This document shows positions 17,146 through 27,058 of a stretch of DNA of 64,000 nt, piece after piece. The position numbers and the translations under genes are program-made. Position 1 is the stretch's first letter. Each line of letters starts with the position of its first letter. Under the pieces are notes generated by a model. The model made no database searches. It was not told the origin of the DNA and saw only the letters and a list, made by a program, of their open reading frames with translations. Origin of the DNA: Labrenzia sp. CE80. GTDB taxonomy: Bacteria; Pseudomonadota; Alphaproteobacteria; Rhizobiales; Stappiaceae. Location: contig NZ_WAJT01000001.1 in assembly GCF_009650605.1 (NCBI RefSeq), positions 1,550,001 to 1,614,000 on the forward strand, given 5' to 3'.

Positions 17146-17850
17146 TCAGGATTCCAGATCCATTTCTTCGTCGTCGAACAGATCGCCTTCTTCGAGCGGA
17201 TCCTCATCCTCGTCAAGCTCTGACGCGTCGTTGGGCGTCGGCACCATGAATGATGCCGGGATCGCACTGTCAAGCAACCCTGCGCCCTTGAGCTCCTCGA
17301 GTCCCGGCAGATCCTTGATGCTATCGAGGCCAAAATGCACCAGAAACAGCTCGGTCGTGCCGTAGGTTACCGGCCGCCCGGGTGTTCTTCGCCGGCCACG
17401 CATTCTGATCCAGGATGTTTCCAGCAACACGTCAAGCGTGCCCTTCGAGGTCGAGACCCCGCGAATTTCCTCAATCTCCGCACGGGTTACCGGCTGGTGA
17501 TAGCCGATGATGGCCAAGGTCTCCAAGGCCGCGCGGGAGAGCTTGCGCTCCTCCTCCCGGTCACGGTGCATCAGGAACGAGAGATCTTCCGCCGTCCTGA
17601 ACATCCATTTGCCTGCCAGGCGCACCAGATTGACACCCCTTGCTTCGTAATGGGTTACAAGTTCGGCCAAAAGAGACGGAACGTCGCAGCCTTTGGGCAG
17701 GCGCTCGATCAACTCGGCTTCAGACAAGGGCTCAGCAGCGGCAAAAAGCAAGGCTTCGAGCATGCGCAGACCGTCACGATCCACGATCTCTTCGGCCTCG
17801 TGCTCCTCATCAGCGTCGGTGAGGCCCAGAAGATCACCGTCAATTTCCAT
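17146..17850 (-). CDS. scpB: Segregation and condensation protein ScpB
   Basis: Winged-helix subunit of the SMC-ScpAB condensin. 234 residues; LRMLEALLFAAAEPLSEAEL and LETLAIIGYHQPVTRAEIEEIRG (key ALETLAIIGYHQPVTRAEIE) are family hallmarks, followed by GRPVTYGTTELFLVHFGL. The C-terminal tail is very acidic. The ATG at 17850 overlaps the end of scpA by 11 bases; the frame extends further upstream but only antisense to conserved scpA sequence. Confidence 0.95.
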   Translation of the reverse strand: MEIDGDLLGLTDADEEHEAEEIVDRDGLRMLEALLFAAAEPLSEAELIERLPKGCDVPSLLAELVTHYEARGVNLVRLAGKWMFRTAEDLSFLMHRDREEERKLSRAALETLAIIGYHQPVTRAEIEEIRGVSTSKGTLDVLLETSWIRMRGRRRTPGRPVTYGTTELFLVHFGLDSIKDLPGLEELKGAGLLDSAIPASFMVPTPNDASELDEDEDPLEEGDLFDDEEMDLES

Positions 17851-18667
17851 GGTTTTCTCCGGTGCTGCGCGCCCGGATATAGACCGGCGCGAAGGGTTCG
17901 CTTTGGCGAATGTCGACCTGGCCTTCGCGCACCATTTCCAGACTTGCCGAGAAGGTGCTGGCAATGATGGTCGCCCGGTCTTCGTCGTCGTAGAGATAGT
18001 CGGAAAGATAGCTCTCGATCGGGGCCCATTCGCCGATGCGGCCGACCAGTCTGAGAAGCAGCTCACGGGCCTCCTGCAAGGACCAGACATTGCGGCGCAG
18101 GACGCGAACCGATGTCACTGCGTGACGCTGTCTCTGGGTCGCATAAGCTGAAAGCAGTTCATAGACCGTTGCGGACCAAATGCTCTTGCGTTCCACCGAA
18201 GTGGTCTCAGGCATGCCGCGGGCGTAGAAATTGCGTCCAAGCCGATCTCGCACCATCAATTTAGCGGAGGCTTCCCGCATAGCCTCGAGCCGTTGCAGCC
18301 GAAACGCGAGCGCTGCCGCCAGCTCCTCACCCGTCGGCTCGTCCTCGTCTTTTTGCTCTGGCAAGAGAAGCCGCGACTTCAGATAGGCAAGCCAGGCGGC
18401 CATGACGAGGTAATCGGCAGCAAGCTCGAGACGCATTCGGCGCGCCTCATTGACGAAGATCAGATATTGCTCGACCAGAGCCAAAATGGAAATGCGCGCC
18501 AGATCGACCTTCTGAGTACGCGCGAGAGACAAGAGGAGATCCAGCGGCCCTTCAAAGCCGTCGACATCAACCACCAGTTCGGGATCCGAGGACGTGCGAT
18601 CGCTCTCCAGCGCCGAACTGAGCAGATCCTGATCGTCTCCTGTGTCCATCCTCAGTGTCGTTCCCAC
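17840..18667 (-). CDS. scpA: Segregation and condensation protein ScpA
   Basis: Kleisin-type bridge of the SMC-ScpAB complex. 275 residues with DVDGFEGPLDLLLSLARTQKVDL, whose core FEGPLDLLL is diagnostic, and AADYLVMAAWLAYLKSRLLLP. The start is either GTG 18667 (12 bases after nagZ) or ATG 18649; neither has a strong ribosome site at ideal spacing. Coupled to nagZ upstream and scpB downstream. Confidence 0.95.
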   Translation of the reverse strand: MGTTLRMDTGDDQDLLSSALESDRTSSDPELVVDVDGFEGPLDLLLSLARTQKVDLARISILALVEQYLIFVNEARRMRLELAADYLVMAAWLAYLKSRLLLPEQKDEDEPTGEELAAALAFRLQRLEAMREASAKLMVRDRLGRNFYARGMPETTSVERKSIWSATVYELLSAYATQRQRHAVTSVRVLRRNVWSLQEARELLLRLVGRIGEWAPIESYLSDYLYDDEDRATIIASTFSASLEMVREGQVDIRQSEPFAPVYIRARSTGENHGN

Positions 18668-18679
18668 TTGCCAGACTGA

Positions 18680-19699
18680 TCAGGCATAGCCCTCACCGAT
18701 CAGCACCTGAAGGCGCGCGCGTGCTGCCGTTTCGTCAAACTCCGGATCCACCGGCTTCAACTCGGCCAAAGCCTTTGCACAGCGGACATCCGCAAGGCCT
18801 GACAGCTTCGGCGCGACATCGGCAACGGCCTCCATTTCCGCCAGTTCACCGTTACAATGAAGCACAAGATCGCAGCCTGCGCCAAAGGTTGCTGCGCATC
18901 TTTCGCGCATATCCCCACCAAGCGCCTTCATGGAGATATCATCGCTCATCAGACATCCCGAAAAGCCGATCTTGCCGCGAATGAGCGTTTCGATCACCGC
19001 GGCGCTCTGGGTCGCGGGCGCCAGGGGATCAACGTCCGAGAAAAGGATGTGCGCCGTCATCGCCAACGGAAACCGGTTCAGCGCCTTGAACGGCACGAAA
19101 TCGACCGCCTGGAGCTCCTCGAGCGTCGCGTCGACCCTCGGCATCTCGAGATGACTGTCGACCACAGCCCGGCCATGACCCGGCAAGTGCTTGAGTACCG
19201 GCAGCACGCCTCCTGACAGCAGTCCCGCGCAAACCTGCTCGCCAAGGTCTGCGACCACTTTGGGGTCGGAGGAAATTGAACGATCGCCGATCGCATCCAC
19301 CATTCCCTCAAAGGCAACGTCCAACAATGGCAGACAGTCCACAGTGATCCCGATCTTGCGAAGGTCGCAGGCGATAAGCCTTGCGCCAAGTGCCGCGGCT
19401 TCACGCCCGCGTTCCGGATCGGCCCTATAGAGATCCCCATAGAGTTTCTGGGGCGGATATTTCGACCAATGCGGCGGGCGCAATCGTTGGACACGCCCTC
19501 CCTCCTGATCAATCAGCACCGGGGCGGCCGGACGCGAAACGGCATCCCGGAACGCACTCACCAGCTTGGTGATCTGTTCCGGGGTCTCGCAATTGCGCCG
19601 GAACAGAATCAGCCCCCACGGGTCATGTTCCCGGAAGAAAGCGATCTCCGACACCGTCAGGGCTGTCCCTGCGCATCCACTGATAAATGCCTTGGTCAT
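18680..19699 (-). CDS. nagZ: Beta-N-acetylhexosaminidase NagZ (GH3)
   Basis: Cytosolic enzyme that removes GlcNAc from recycled muropeptides. 339 residues; the family motif KHLPGHGRAVVDSHLEMP supplies the Asp/His catalytic dyad, and the nucleophile Asp lies in LMSDDISMKALGG. IDQEGGRVQRLRPP is the GH3 substrate-binding stretch. Placed between the SPOR gene and scpA, as is usual in alphaproteobacteria. Confidence 0.96.
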   Translation of the reverse strand: MTKAFISGCAGTALTVSEIAFFREHDPWGLILFRRNCETPEQITKLVSAFRDAVSRPAAPVLIDQEGGRVQRLRPPHWSKYPPQKLYGDLYRADPERGREAAALGARLIACDLRKIGITVDCLPLLDVAFEGMVDAIGDRSISSDPKVVADLGEQVCAGLLSGGVLPVLKHLPGHGRAVVDSHLEMPRVDATLEELQAVDFVPFKALNRFPLAMTAHILFSDVDPLAPATQSAAVIETLIRGKIGFSGCLMSDDISMKALGGDMRERCAATFGAGCDLVLHCNGELAEMEAVADVAPKLSGLADVRCAKALAELKPVDPEFDETAARARLQVLIGEGYA

Positions 19700-19835
19700 G
19701 CCAAGGCCTTAGCTTTGCAGCCCGGGCGGGTCAAGTTCGTCAAAAGACCCCACGCCGCTCTCATGCTGTGGTGTGTCTTGCGCTTGCAGCGCTGACCGGA
19801 CCATAAAGAGGCACCATCAGCTTTGCGGAGTTTCC

Positions 19836-20843
19836 ATGCGCGCCCATCCAGACATTCCAGCCGGCACACTCCATCGCCTGACTGTTGCCTCCAAGATCCT
19901 CCATAGGAACATGCTCGACGATCCGGCAGCGCGCGAGGTCGTCGTTTACATCCCGAATGGTCACAAGGGAGAAGGTCTGCCGCTCTTGGTCGACCTAGTT
20001 GGCTATACCTCTGGTGGACCGGCCCATGTAAACTGGAAGAATTTTGGCGAGAATGTTCCTGAGCGCCTGGACCGCTTGATCCATGAAGGCATCCTTCCGC
20101 CGGTCGCCGTCGCCTTTCCAGATTGTTTCACGCGACTTGGAGGCAATCAATACATCGACAGCGCCGCGATGGGGCCCTGGGCGACGTTTTTGACGACGGA
20201 GATGCTTGAGGCTGTCGAGACCCAATTTGGCTGTGGCGGCGCCGGAAAACGCGCCTGTTTTGGAAAATCCTCGGGCGGCTATGGTTCAATGGTTCATGCG
20301 ATGCTGCATTCGGACGTTTGGTCCGCTGCGGCTTGCCTGTCAGGAGACATGGCATTCGAGCTCTGCTACCTGCCGGAAATGCCGAGCGCCTTACGCGCCA
20401 TACAACGCAAGGGATCGATCGAGGCTCTTGTTCGCGATTTCGAGTCGGGCCCGAAATTTTCAGGCTCGGCCATGCATGATCTCATGACGTTCGCCATGGC
20501 GGCGACCTATGACCCCGATCCCGACGCCTTCTGCGGTATCCGGCTGCCAGTCACATTCGACACGTGCGAGGTCATCGACGACCTTTGGGCCAACTGGCTC
20601 GCTTGGGATCCGGTTGTGATGGCGGATAAACATGCCGATGCGCTGAAGTCCCTGAAAGGGCTCTGGATCGAGTGCGGTAATGTCGATCAATACAATCTGG
20701 TCCATGGCGCGCGGCGGCTGACCAGGAAGCTTCACGCCGCCGACGTGCCTCATGTCTATGAGGAATTCGACGACAACCACTCGTCCATCGACTATCGAAT
20801 GGACAAGTGTCTTCCGTATCTGGCGAATGCCTTGCTCAGCTGA
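19836..20843 (+). CDS. Alpha/beta-hydrolase, enterochelin-esterase/esterase D-like
   Basis: 335 residues from an ATG preceded by GCGGAG. The nucleophile elbow is GKSSGGYGS (about residue 147); other parts fit the esterase family: VVVYIPNGHKGEGLPLLVDL near the N-terminus, FPDCFTRLGGNQYIDS, and a closing EFDDNHSSIDYR with the probable catalytic His. No signal peptide is evident. Substrate not known. It interrupts the conserved SPOR-nagZ order on the opposite strand. Confidence 0.82.
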   Translation: MRAHPDIPAGTLHRLTVASKILHRNMLDDPAAREVVVYIPNGHKGEGLPLLVDLVGYTSGGPAHVNWKNFGENVPERLDRLIHEGILPPVAVAFPDCFTRLGGNQYIDSAAMGPWATFLTTEMLEAVETQFGCGGAGKRACFGKSSGGYGSMVHAMLHSDVWSAAACLSGDMAFELCYLPEMPSALRAIQRKGSIEALVRDFESGPKFSGSAMHDLMTFAMAATYDPDPDAFCGIRLPVTFDTCEVIDDLWANWLAWDPVVMADKHADALKSLKGLWIECGNVDQYNLVHGARRLTRKLHAADVPHVYEEFDDNHSSIDYRMDKCLPYLANALLS

Positions 20844-20872
20844 GCGGGCCAGAGCCGCTACGCCAAAACGAA

Positions 20873-20903
20873 AAAGGCCGGTGATTTGCGTCACCGGCCT
20901 TTC
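20873..20903. terminator. Bidirectional terminator between the esterase and SPOR genes
   Basis: AAGGCCGGTGA and TCACCGGCCTT pair around TTTGCG, with A-run before and TT after. It serves both converging genes. Confidence 0.85.
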
Positions 20904-20925
20904 CAATTCTGCTTTGCCAAATCGA

Positions 20926-23259
20926 TCAGTTTCGCCGAACGAAACAGTCTCCGCCAGCTGCCTGAAGTGATTCACACAAGCTGAGCGCCTCGTTACGCGA
21001 CCCCATCGGGATCCGAGCCCGATAGAATGTGCCTCGGTCCTGGATGGCCGCAGAGACGATCACCGCACTCTGCGAACCAAGGATCGACGGATAACGCTGT
21101 TGAAGGCTTGAATAGGCATCGCGTGCGGCAGTCTCCGACCGCTGCGAGGTCACCTGAACCACATAGGTCCCTGCCGGGATAGAACCGCTACTGGTCGTGA
21201 CAGCTGGTGCTGCCGCTTGCGGCGCAGCTGCAACAGGTGCCGGCTGGACAGAAGAACTGTTCAGATCCAGCGGGCCGCTCTGCGTGGTTGCCTGAGGCGC
21301 GCTTGCCACTTGAACAGGAGCCGCAGGCTTCTTCTTTGGCAGGATCGTTGGAATATTAGCAGGCTGAACAGGCAATGACGTATCGTCAGGCGTCGCGACG
21401 ATCGCGGGTGTTCCTGGACCCGGGGTGTTAATGTCCGTTGCCGCACCAGCGGGCGCCGGTTGTGTGACAGCCCCGGGTGCCGGAACGGCAGCCACCGGCG
21501 TGGTCACATCAGGCTGTGTGGTCGCCACAGGGGTCGTCGTAGTCACCGGCGTGGTGGAAACGGTCCTGGGTGCTGGCGTATCCGGCGCCGACACGATTGT
21601 CCCATCAGGCCGCACGACTAGCGTCCGCACCTTCTTGGGGGCTCCTGGGACGAGCGGGTCCGCAGTGGCGACACCAGCTGGTGCCGGCGGCAATTCTGCC
21701 GGACGTGTGTTTTCAGGCAGAACAAGACGCTCGCGCGACGTATCCTCACCATTGCCCACACGATCATAAATCAGCTTGGACGTTTGGCTTTCAGTCTCCG
21801 GCTGCGCGTCCGGATAGACCTTAAGCGGTCCCTCGAGGCCGGCGATGACCGGTGGCGGTCCGTCCGGCACGGTGACTGCTGACCCGTCCATAAACATGAA
21901 GACACCGCCACCAAGAACAGCGACCGCCAAAACGGCAGCAGCGGCATAGATGCCCTTACGAGAAGCTTCCTGCTGCGGAGCAGCGGCCTTTTCAGCCTTT
22001 GTATGTGGCGGCAAAACACCTGCGGAGCCGAGAGTCGGATCACTCTCCTGCATGGCCTTGGCAACCGCATCGAGATCATATCCCTCAGGCGGCGGTGGTG
22101 TCTCGTCCTCGCTCACATAGGCCGGAACGGCAGCGGCGGCAGCCGGCCAGGCCATATCATCAATGTCGTCGGCAGCTGGCTCTGCAGCAGCTGCCATTTG
22201 AGACGGCGGCTGCAGATCGGCAAAAAGATTGTCGAATGGATCAGCTGCCGCACTATCCGCTTCTGCAGGCACACCGACTGTTGCAACGGCGCCAAGTTCG
22301 GCGAAGAGATCGTCTTCCGAAATCGGGCTCGTGCGGAGCGGCGTCTCGTCGAGGCTCCGCGCAGTCAGCGCATCTGCACTTTCCACGTTCTCAGCCATCG
22401 TTTCGGGAACAGCTGCAACCTCGGCGGCAAGCGCAGCCTCATCCAGAGCGAAGCTGTTTTGGGCCGACAGATTTTCATAAGAGGTCTGTGCAGGCTCAAC
22501 ATGAACCTCCGCAGAATAGGCTTCGGCGGGCGCGACAGGAGCGACATCGGGAGCCGGCGTTTCTACAAAATGGTAGTCCGCAGGCGGTTCTCTGGACAGA
22601 GTGTCGCCGATCACGGGTTCTGTGAAAGATGCTTCAGCGGCTACATGGGGTGCGCTCGCAACCACGGCCGCCTCATGAGGCATTGCAACTGGAGAATCGA
22701 AGTTCTGCCTGAGCGCCCCGATAAGCTCATCCTCGAGCTCAGCTGTCAGACTGTTTTCGAGATCCAGGGCAACGCCACTTTCAAGCGTGCTCTCAGGAAT
22801 ATCGAGACCCAAATCATCTGCCGACGGGACGTCGACATCAAACGCGGGATTTGCGTTTGCATCATGCGCGTCAAAGTGAACGTTGATATCCGGCTGAGGC
22901 GCATAGCCGACATCCGTTTGCTGGGCCGAAAGAGGAGACACTTCAGCGACCGTTTGCGCGGCGTGGGCCAAGTCGTCCTGCGCGGGCGTTCCATAGTCGA
23001 ATGTCGGCTCGACCCTGTCCCCGGACCTGTCGTTGCCCGCGACAGACGGCGCTGCCGGCTCGCCCAAATCCTCCAGGCCAGCAAAATAGTCCGTCTGACC
23101 TACGCGGTCACCACCGACACCTGCGCCAGGCTGCCTGTTGCGGTTTACGATTCGCGCCAATTCAACCAGCGGATCTTCCGCCGGCTGATCGCCGCCAGTC
23201 GCACCCACCGGCTCTACCGGCGGCACATCTGAGGTCGGATAGTTGTTGTCTTTTGCCAT
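20926..23259 (-). CDS. SPOR-domain membrane protein, 777 aa
   Basis: Long acidic, Ala/Pro-rich cytoplasmic region (about residues 1-430), one TM helix (GIYAAAAVLAVAVLGGGVFMFM), a Pro/Thr/Val-rich periplasmic linker (TTPVTTTTPVATTQPDVTTPV), and a C-terminal SPOR domain (GTYVVQVTSQRSETAARDAY through ESLQAAGGDCFVRRN). SPOR domains bind denuded glycan at division septa. Low-complexity parts are expected to be disordered. It lies between argS and nagZ, the normal alphaproteobacterial order. Confidence 0.9.
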   Translation of the reverse strand: MAKDNNYPTSDVPPVEPVGATGGDQPAEDPLVELARIVNRNRQPGAGVGGDRVGQTDYFAGLEDLGEPAAPSVAGNDRSGDRVEPTFDYGTPAQDDLAHAAQTVAEVSPLSAQQTDVGYAPQPDINVHFDAHDANANPAFDVDVPSADDLGLDIPESTLESGVALDLENSLTAELEDELIGALRQNFDSPVAMPHEAAVVASAPHVAAEASFTEPVIGDTLSREPPADYHFVETPAPDVAPVAPAEAYSAEVHVEPAQTSYENLSAQNSFALDEAALAAEVAAVPETMAENVESADALTARSLDETPLRTSPISEDDLFAELGAVATVGVPAEADSAAADPFDNLFADLQPPSQMAAAAEPAADDIDDMAWPAAAAAVPAYVSEDETPPPPEGYDLDAVAKAMQESDPTLGSAGVLPPHTKAEKAAAPQQEASRKGIYAAAAVLAVAVLGGGVFMFMDGSAVTVPDGPPPVIAGLEGPLKVYPDAQPETESQTSKLIYDRVGNGEDTSRERLVLPENTRPAELPPAPAGVATADPLVPGAPKKVRTLVVRPDGTIVSAPDTPAPRTVSTTPVTTTTPVATTQPDVTTPVAAVPAPGAVTQPAPAGAATDINTPGPGTPAIVATPDDTSLPVQPANIPTILPKKKPAAPVQVASAPQATTQSGPLDLNSSSVQPAPVAAAPQAAAPAVTTSSGSIPAGTYVVQVTSQRSETAARDAYSSLQQRYPSILGSQSAVIVSAAIQDRGTFYRARIPMGSRNEALSLCESLQAAGGDCFVRRN

Positions 23260-23327
23260 GGGCGTAATGCAATCCGGCCGATCTTCTTCGGTCCCAGCTT
23301 GTGGCTGGCAGACCTCCTGTCAATACT

Positions 23328-25097
23328 TCAGCGCATTTCCTCAGGTGCGTCCACACCCAGAATCGCGAGACCTGAAGCAAGCACCAAGGATACGGCACGG
23401 ACCAGGGCAAGACGCGCTACGGTTAATTTGGTGTTGTCAGCGTTAATAAAACGTAATTGCGGCAATTCCTTGCCTCGATTCCAGTGTCCATGCAAGGAAC
23501 TGGCGAGGTCATAAAGGTAGAACGCGACCCTATGCGGCTCATGTGTTTCCGCGGATGCATCGACGATCTTAGGCCATTCGGCCATCTTCGCAATAAGATC
23601 GAGTTCTCCACTGTCATCGAGCAGTGAAAAGTCGGCTTTTGCCAGTTCTGCGTCGGATGCATCGAGATTCGGCAACTCTTCGCCTGCCTGCCTCTGCACA
23701 GAACAGCACCTTGCGTGGCCATACTGGACATAGAAAACAGGGTTGTCTTTCGACTGCTCCGTGACTTTTTGAAAATCGAAGTCGAGCGGAGCATCGTTTT
23801 TCCGATAAAGCATCATGAAGCGGACCGGATCTCGACCCACCTCCTCGACCACATCCCGCAGTGTGACGAAGTCACCAGACCGCTTGGACATCTTGACCGG
23901 CTCACCGGCACGGAACAGCTTTACGAGCTGACACAGGCGAACGATCACCTCGGACTTGCCGCCCGAAATGGCTTTGCCCACGGCCTGCAACCGCTTGACG
24001 TATCCGCCGTGGTCCGCGCCGAGAATGTAGATCATCTCATCGAAGCCACGCAGGTACTTGTCACGAAAATAGGCCACATCGGCGGCAAAATAAGTGTAGG
24101 AACCGTCCGACTTCTTCAGTGCACGGTCGGTATCGTCGCCAAAGTCCGAGGCCCTGAACAGCGTTTGCTCACGATCTTCCCAGTCCTCGGGCACCTGCCC
24201 CTTGGGCGGCGGCAAGGTGCCTTCATAGATCAGGCCGTCATTGCGCAAAGCTTCGAGCATCTCGTCGATCTTCGACGGTGCGTTTCCCTCATGTGCATGA
24301 AGTGTCTTTTCAGAAAAGAAGACGTCATGCTTGACGTTCAGTTGCAGAAGATCATGGCGGATCAGATCCATCATGGCCGACACAGCGTCCGTCTTGACGA
24401 TCTCTATCCACTCGGCCTTTGGCATCCCCTTCAGAGTGTCCTTGTGGAGCTCTGCCAGTTTTTCACCGACCGGCTTCAGATAGTCGCCGGGATAAAGGCC
24501 CGCAGGGATTTCTCCGATGTCTTCGCCAAGCGCTTCACGGTAGCGCAGGAAGGCGCTTTCGGCGAGCGTATCGATCTGCGAACCAGCGTCATTGATGTAG
24601 TATTCGCGGACGACTTCGTAGCCAGCATAGGCCAGAAGGTTTGCCAGGGCATCGCCAACGACCGCGCCGCGGGTATGCCCGACATGCATAGGGCCGGTGG
24701 GGTTTGCCGAAACATATTCGACATTCACCTTCTTGCCGTCGCCGCGTGACGAGCGCCCGAAGTCCAGCCCACTGGCCACCACTGATGCCAGCACGCGCTG
24801 CCACGCGGACGGAGCGAGGCGCATATTGATAAAACCTGGGCCGGCAACGGAGACTTCCGTGATGTCCGCATCTTCGCGCAGCGCTTCGGCAAGCTTGTCG
24901 GCAAGATCGCGCGGCTTCATGCCGACCTGCTTCGCCAAGACCATGGCGGCATTGGTCGCCAAGTCGCCATGCGCAGGATCGCGCGGTGATTCCACGGTGA
25001 CGCGAGAAAGGTCAGGCGATGCGCCCTCAGGTCCTTTCAGGGCGAGAGTGGAAACCACGGCTTTAACGCGCTCGGAGAATTCGGCGAAAATATTCAT
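23328..25097 (-). CDS. argS: Arginyl-tRNA synthetase
   Basis: Class I synthetase charging tRNA-Arg. 589 residues, with SANPTGPMHVGHTRGAVVGD (HIGH motif as HVGH) and KMSKRSGDFVTL (KMSKS). The DALR anticodon domain has the usual NPVFYVQYGHAR entry. Start at 25097 gives the standard MNIFAEFSERV N-terminus; 10 more codons upstream are open but not family-like. Confidence 0.97.
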   Translation of the reverse strand: MNIFAEFSERVKAVVSTLALKGPEGASPDLSRVTVESPRDPAHGDLATNAAMVLAKQVGMKPRDLADKLAEALREDADITEVSVAGPGFINMRLAPSAWQRVLASVVASGLDFGRSSRGDGKKVNVEYVSANPTGPMHVGHTRGAVVGDALANLLAYAGYEVVREYYINDAGSQIDTLAESAFLRYREALGEDIGEIPAGLYPGDYLKPVGEKLAELHKDTLKGMPKAEWIEIVKTDAVSAMMDLIRHDLLQLNVKHDVFFSEKTLHAHEGNAPSKIDEMLEALRNDGLIYEGTLPPPKGQVPEDWEDREQTLFRASDFGDDTDRALKKSDGSYTYFAADVAYFRDKYLRGFDEMIYILGADHGGYVKRLQAVGKAISGGKSEVIVRLCQLVKLFRAGEPVKMSKRSGDFVTLRDVVEEVGRDPVRFMMLYRKNDAPLDFDFQKVTEQSKDNPVFYVQYGHARCCSVQRQAGEELPNLDASDAELAKADFSLLDDSGELDLIAKMAEWPKIVDASAETHEPHRVAFYLYDLASSLHGHWNRGKELPQLRFINADNTKLTVARLALVRAVSLVLASGLAILGVDAPEEMR

Positions 25098-25189
25098 AAC
25101 CATCCAACCGGCTGGAACAAGAAACACAACGGCCCCGCGCGCTGCGGGCTTTGACGCCCGGCGCTGCGAGGGCCGATCCGACGTGCGAA

Positions 25190-26407
25190 CTAACCCAAAT
25201 CGGGTGTATCGTCAAACAATCTGCGGTGTTCGTCTATGGCGAAGCGGTCGGTCATACCGGCAATATAGTCACATACCCTGCGTGCCACCTGCTCTTCCTT
25301 CAGCCCGTCAAGACCCTCACACCAGGGCGTAGGCATCGCCTGTGGCTCGGCCATAAACCGGCTGAAGAGATCGCGAACGACCCGAGAAACCTGCCTGCGC
25401 ACCGCCAGGACATCCTCGTGACGATAGACCCGGGCAAAGAGGAACTTCTTCACCTCTTTCTCCGCGGCGGCCATATCTGGTGAGAAATCAACAATGCAAT
25501 GGCCGGCATTGCGGACGTCGTTCGTCGACTTTGGATCGAGTTCCTTGAGCCGTCTCAAAGCTTCGGCGATCACATCTTCGACCATGCGGGTGATCGACCG
25601 GCGCACGATCTCATGAATCCGCCTGCTTTCTTCAAGGCCAGGATATTTGTTGTCGACCTCATCCAGTATCGAGGCCAGATACGGCACGTCCCTCATTTCC
25701 TCGACGGCGAAGAGTCCTGCCCGCAAGCCATCGTCCAGATCGTGGGCATCATAAGCGATGTCGTCTGCGATAGCTGCGGCCTGCGCCTCGGCCGAAGGCC
25801 ACGTGTCCAGCAGAAGGTCCTGCTTTTCGGCGTAGGCGCGAATGGCGAATGGCAACACGCTGTCCTTGAACTTGCCTAGAGGCGCGCCCTTTTCTGACAG
25901 AAGTGGACCATTGTGCTTGACCAAGCCTTCCAAAGTTTCCCAGGCAAGGTTCAACCCATCAAACTCTGCGTAGCGCTGTTCCAGCGATGTCACGACCCGC
26001 AGGGACTGGGCGTTATGGTCGAAACCGCCATAGGGCGCCATGCATTCATGCATCACGTCTTCGCCCTCATGACCGAAGGGCGTGTGGCCAAGGTCATGGG
26101 CCAACGCCAGGCACTCGGCCAAATCCTCATCCAGGCGCAAGGCGCGCGCCAGAGAACGGGCGATCTGCGAGACCTCGATCGTGTGGGTCAGCCGGGTTCG
26201 GAAGTGATCGCCTTCATGATAGACAAACACCTGTGTCTTATGCTTCAGGCGGCGAAATGCGGAGGAATGGATGATCCTGTCCCTGTCGCGCTGAAAGGGC
26301 GTACGGGTTGGACTTTCCGGCTCGGGACAAAGGCGTCCACGGCTCTCGAAGGGCGCCTGTGCAAAAATCGCGCGCGACTGAGCGCCAAACCCGAGATCGG
26401 CTTCCAT
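25190..26407 (-). CDS. dgt: dGTP triphosphohydrolase-like HD-domain protein
   Basis: 405 residues. HD metal-binding residues are in RLTHTIEVSQIAR and ALAHDLGHTPFGHEGE, and the N-terminus has RDRDRIIHSSAFRRLKHKTQVF, whose core IIHSSAFRRLKHKTQVF is standard for this group. Hydrolyses dNTPs to nucleosides plus triphosphate. ATG 26407 is preceded by AGGAGAAGAA, better than an ATG-like start 7 codons upstream. Divergent from erpA. Confidence 0.93.
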   Translation of the reverse strand: MEADLGFGAQSRAIFAQAPFESRGRLCPEPESPTRTPFQRDRDRIIHSSAFRRLKHKTQVFVYHEGDHFRTRLTHTIEVSQIARSLARALRLDEDLAECLALAHDLGHTPFGHEGEDVMHECMAPYGGFDHNAQSLRVVTSLEQRYAEFDGLNLAWETLEGLVKHNGPLLSEKGAPLGKFKDSVLPFAIRAYAEKQDLLLDTWPSAEAQAAAIADDIAYDAHDLDDGLRAGLFAVEEMRDVPYLASILDEVDNKYPGLEESRRIHEIVRRSITRMVEDVIAEALRRLKELDPKSTNDVRNAGHCIVDFSPDMAAAEKEVKKFLFARVYRHEDVLAVRRQVSRVVRDLFSRFMAEPQAMPTPWCEGLDGLKEEQVARRVCDYIAGMTDRFAIDEHRRLFDDTPDLG

Positions 26408-26600
26408 TTCTTCTCCTGAACAAGTCACTTTTTCGCCCGCAACGCTGCTTCCCGTTTGCCGGTCATTGACGCAAGCCCTTCCAAACCATACCTATCGGTA
26501 GGAGACGATATGTTTTCGGCAGGCTCAGATATTCCATTTGGCTTCGGCAGAGGAAGACTGCAGTTTGCAATGAGGCCCTTACTCGCACCATGGCTGCAAG

Positions 26601-26942
26601 ATGACCGAAACACTTGAACATCCCGTAACAGTCAGCGACCGCGCTGCCAAGCGGATCGCCAAGATTATCGAAAGTGAACCTGAGGGCACCGCTCTGCGCG
26701 TCAGCGTCGAGGGTGGTGGCTGTTCTGGTCTGCAGTACAAGTACGATCTTGTCACGGACCGGGAGGACGACGACCTTGTCCTTCAGAAGAACGGCATCGA
26801 GGTGCTGATCGATTCGGTCTCCCTGCAATATATGTCCGGGTCGCAGATCGATTTCGTGGATGACATCATCGGTCAGGCGTTCCAGATCAACAACCCCAAC
26901 GCAGTCGCTGGCTGCGGATGTGGTACAAGCTTTACCATCTGA
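26601..26942 (+). CDS. erpA: Iron-sulfur cluster insertion protein ErpA (A-type carrier)
   Basis: 113 residues of the HesB/IscA fold. The three cluster-binding cysteines are present: GGGCSGLQY and the C-terminal GCGCGTSFTI. It delivers Fe-S clusters to apo-proteins. A second A-type protein (SufA) is encoded at 37204, so this window holds two. Head-to-head with dgt; followed by xthA after 116 bases. Confidence 0.93.
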   Translation: MTETLEHPVTVSDRAAKRIAKIIESEPEGTALRVSVEGGGCSGLQYKYDLVTDREDDDLVLQKNGIEVLIDSVSLQYMSGSQIDFVDDIIGQAFQINNPNAVAGCGCGTSFTI

Positions 26943-27058
26943 CCCGACAGATGGTGCCACTGGTTGTGGATTCGCTGCCGGAAAGCCGGTTGGGCGCGAC
27001 AACCACCTTTGTCAGATGCTAGACAAGACCATTCACAAACAAGCTGGATGGGCTTCCG

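Noticed and set aside
22003..23232. A 409-codon plus-strand frame opposite the SPOR gene
   Set aside because: Antisense shadow of the low-complexity SPOR protein; Cys/Arg-rich translation with no motif.
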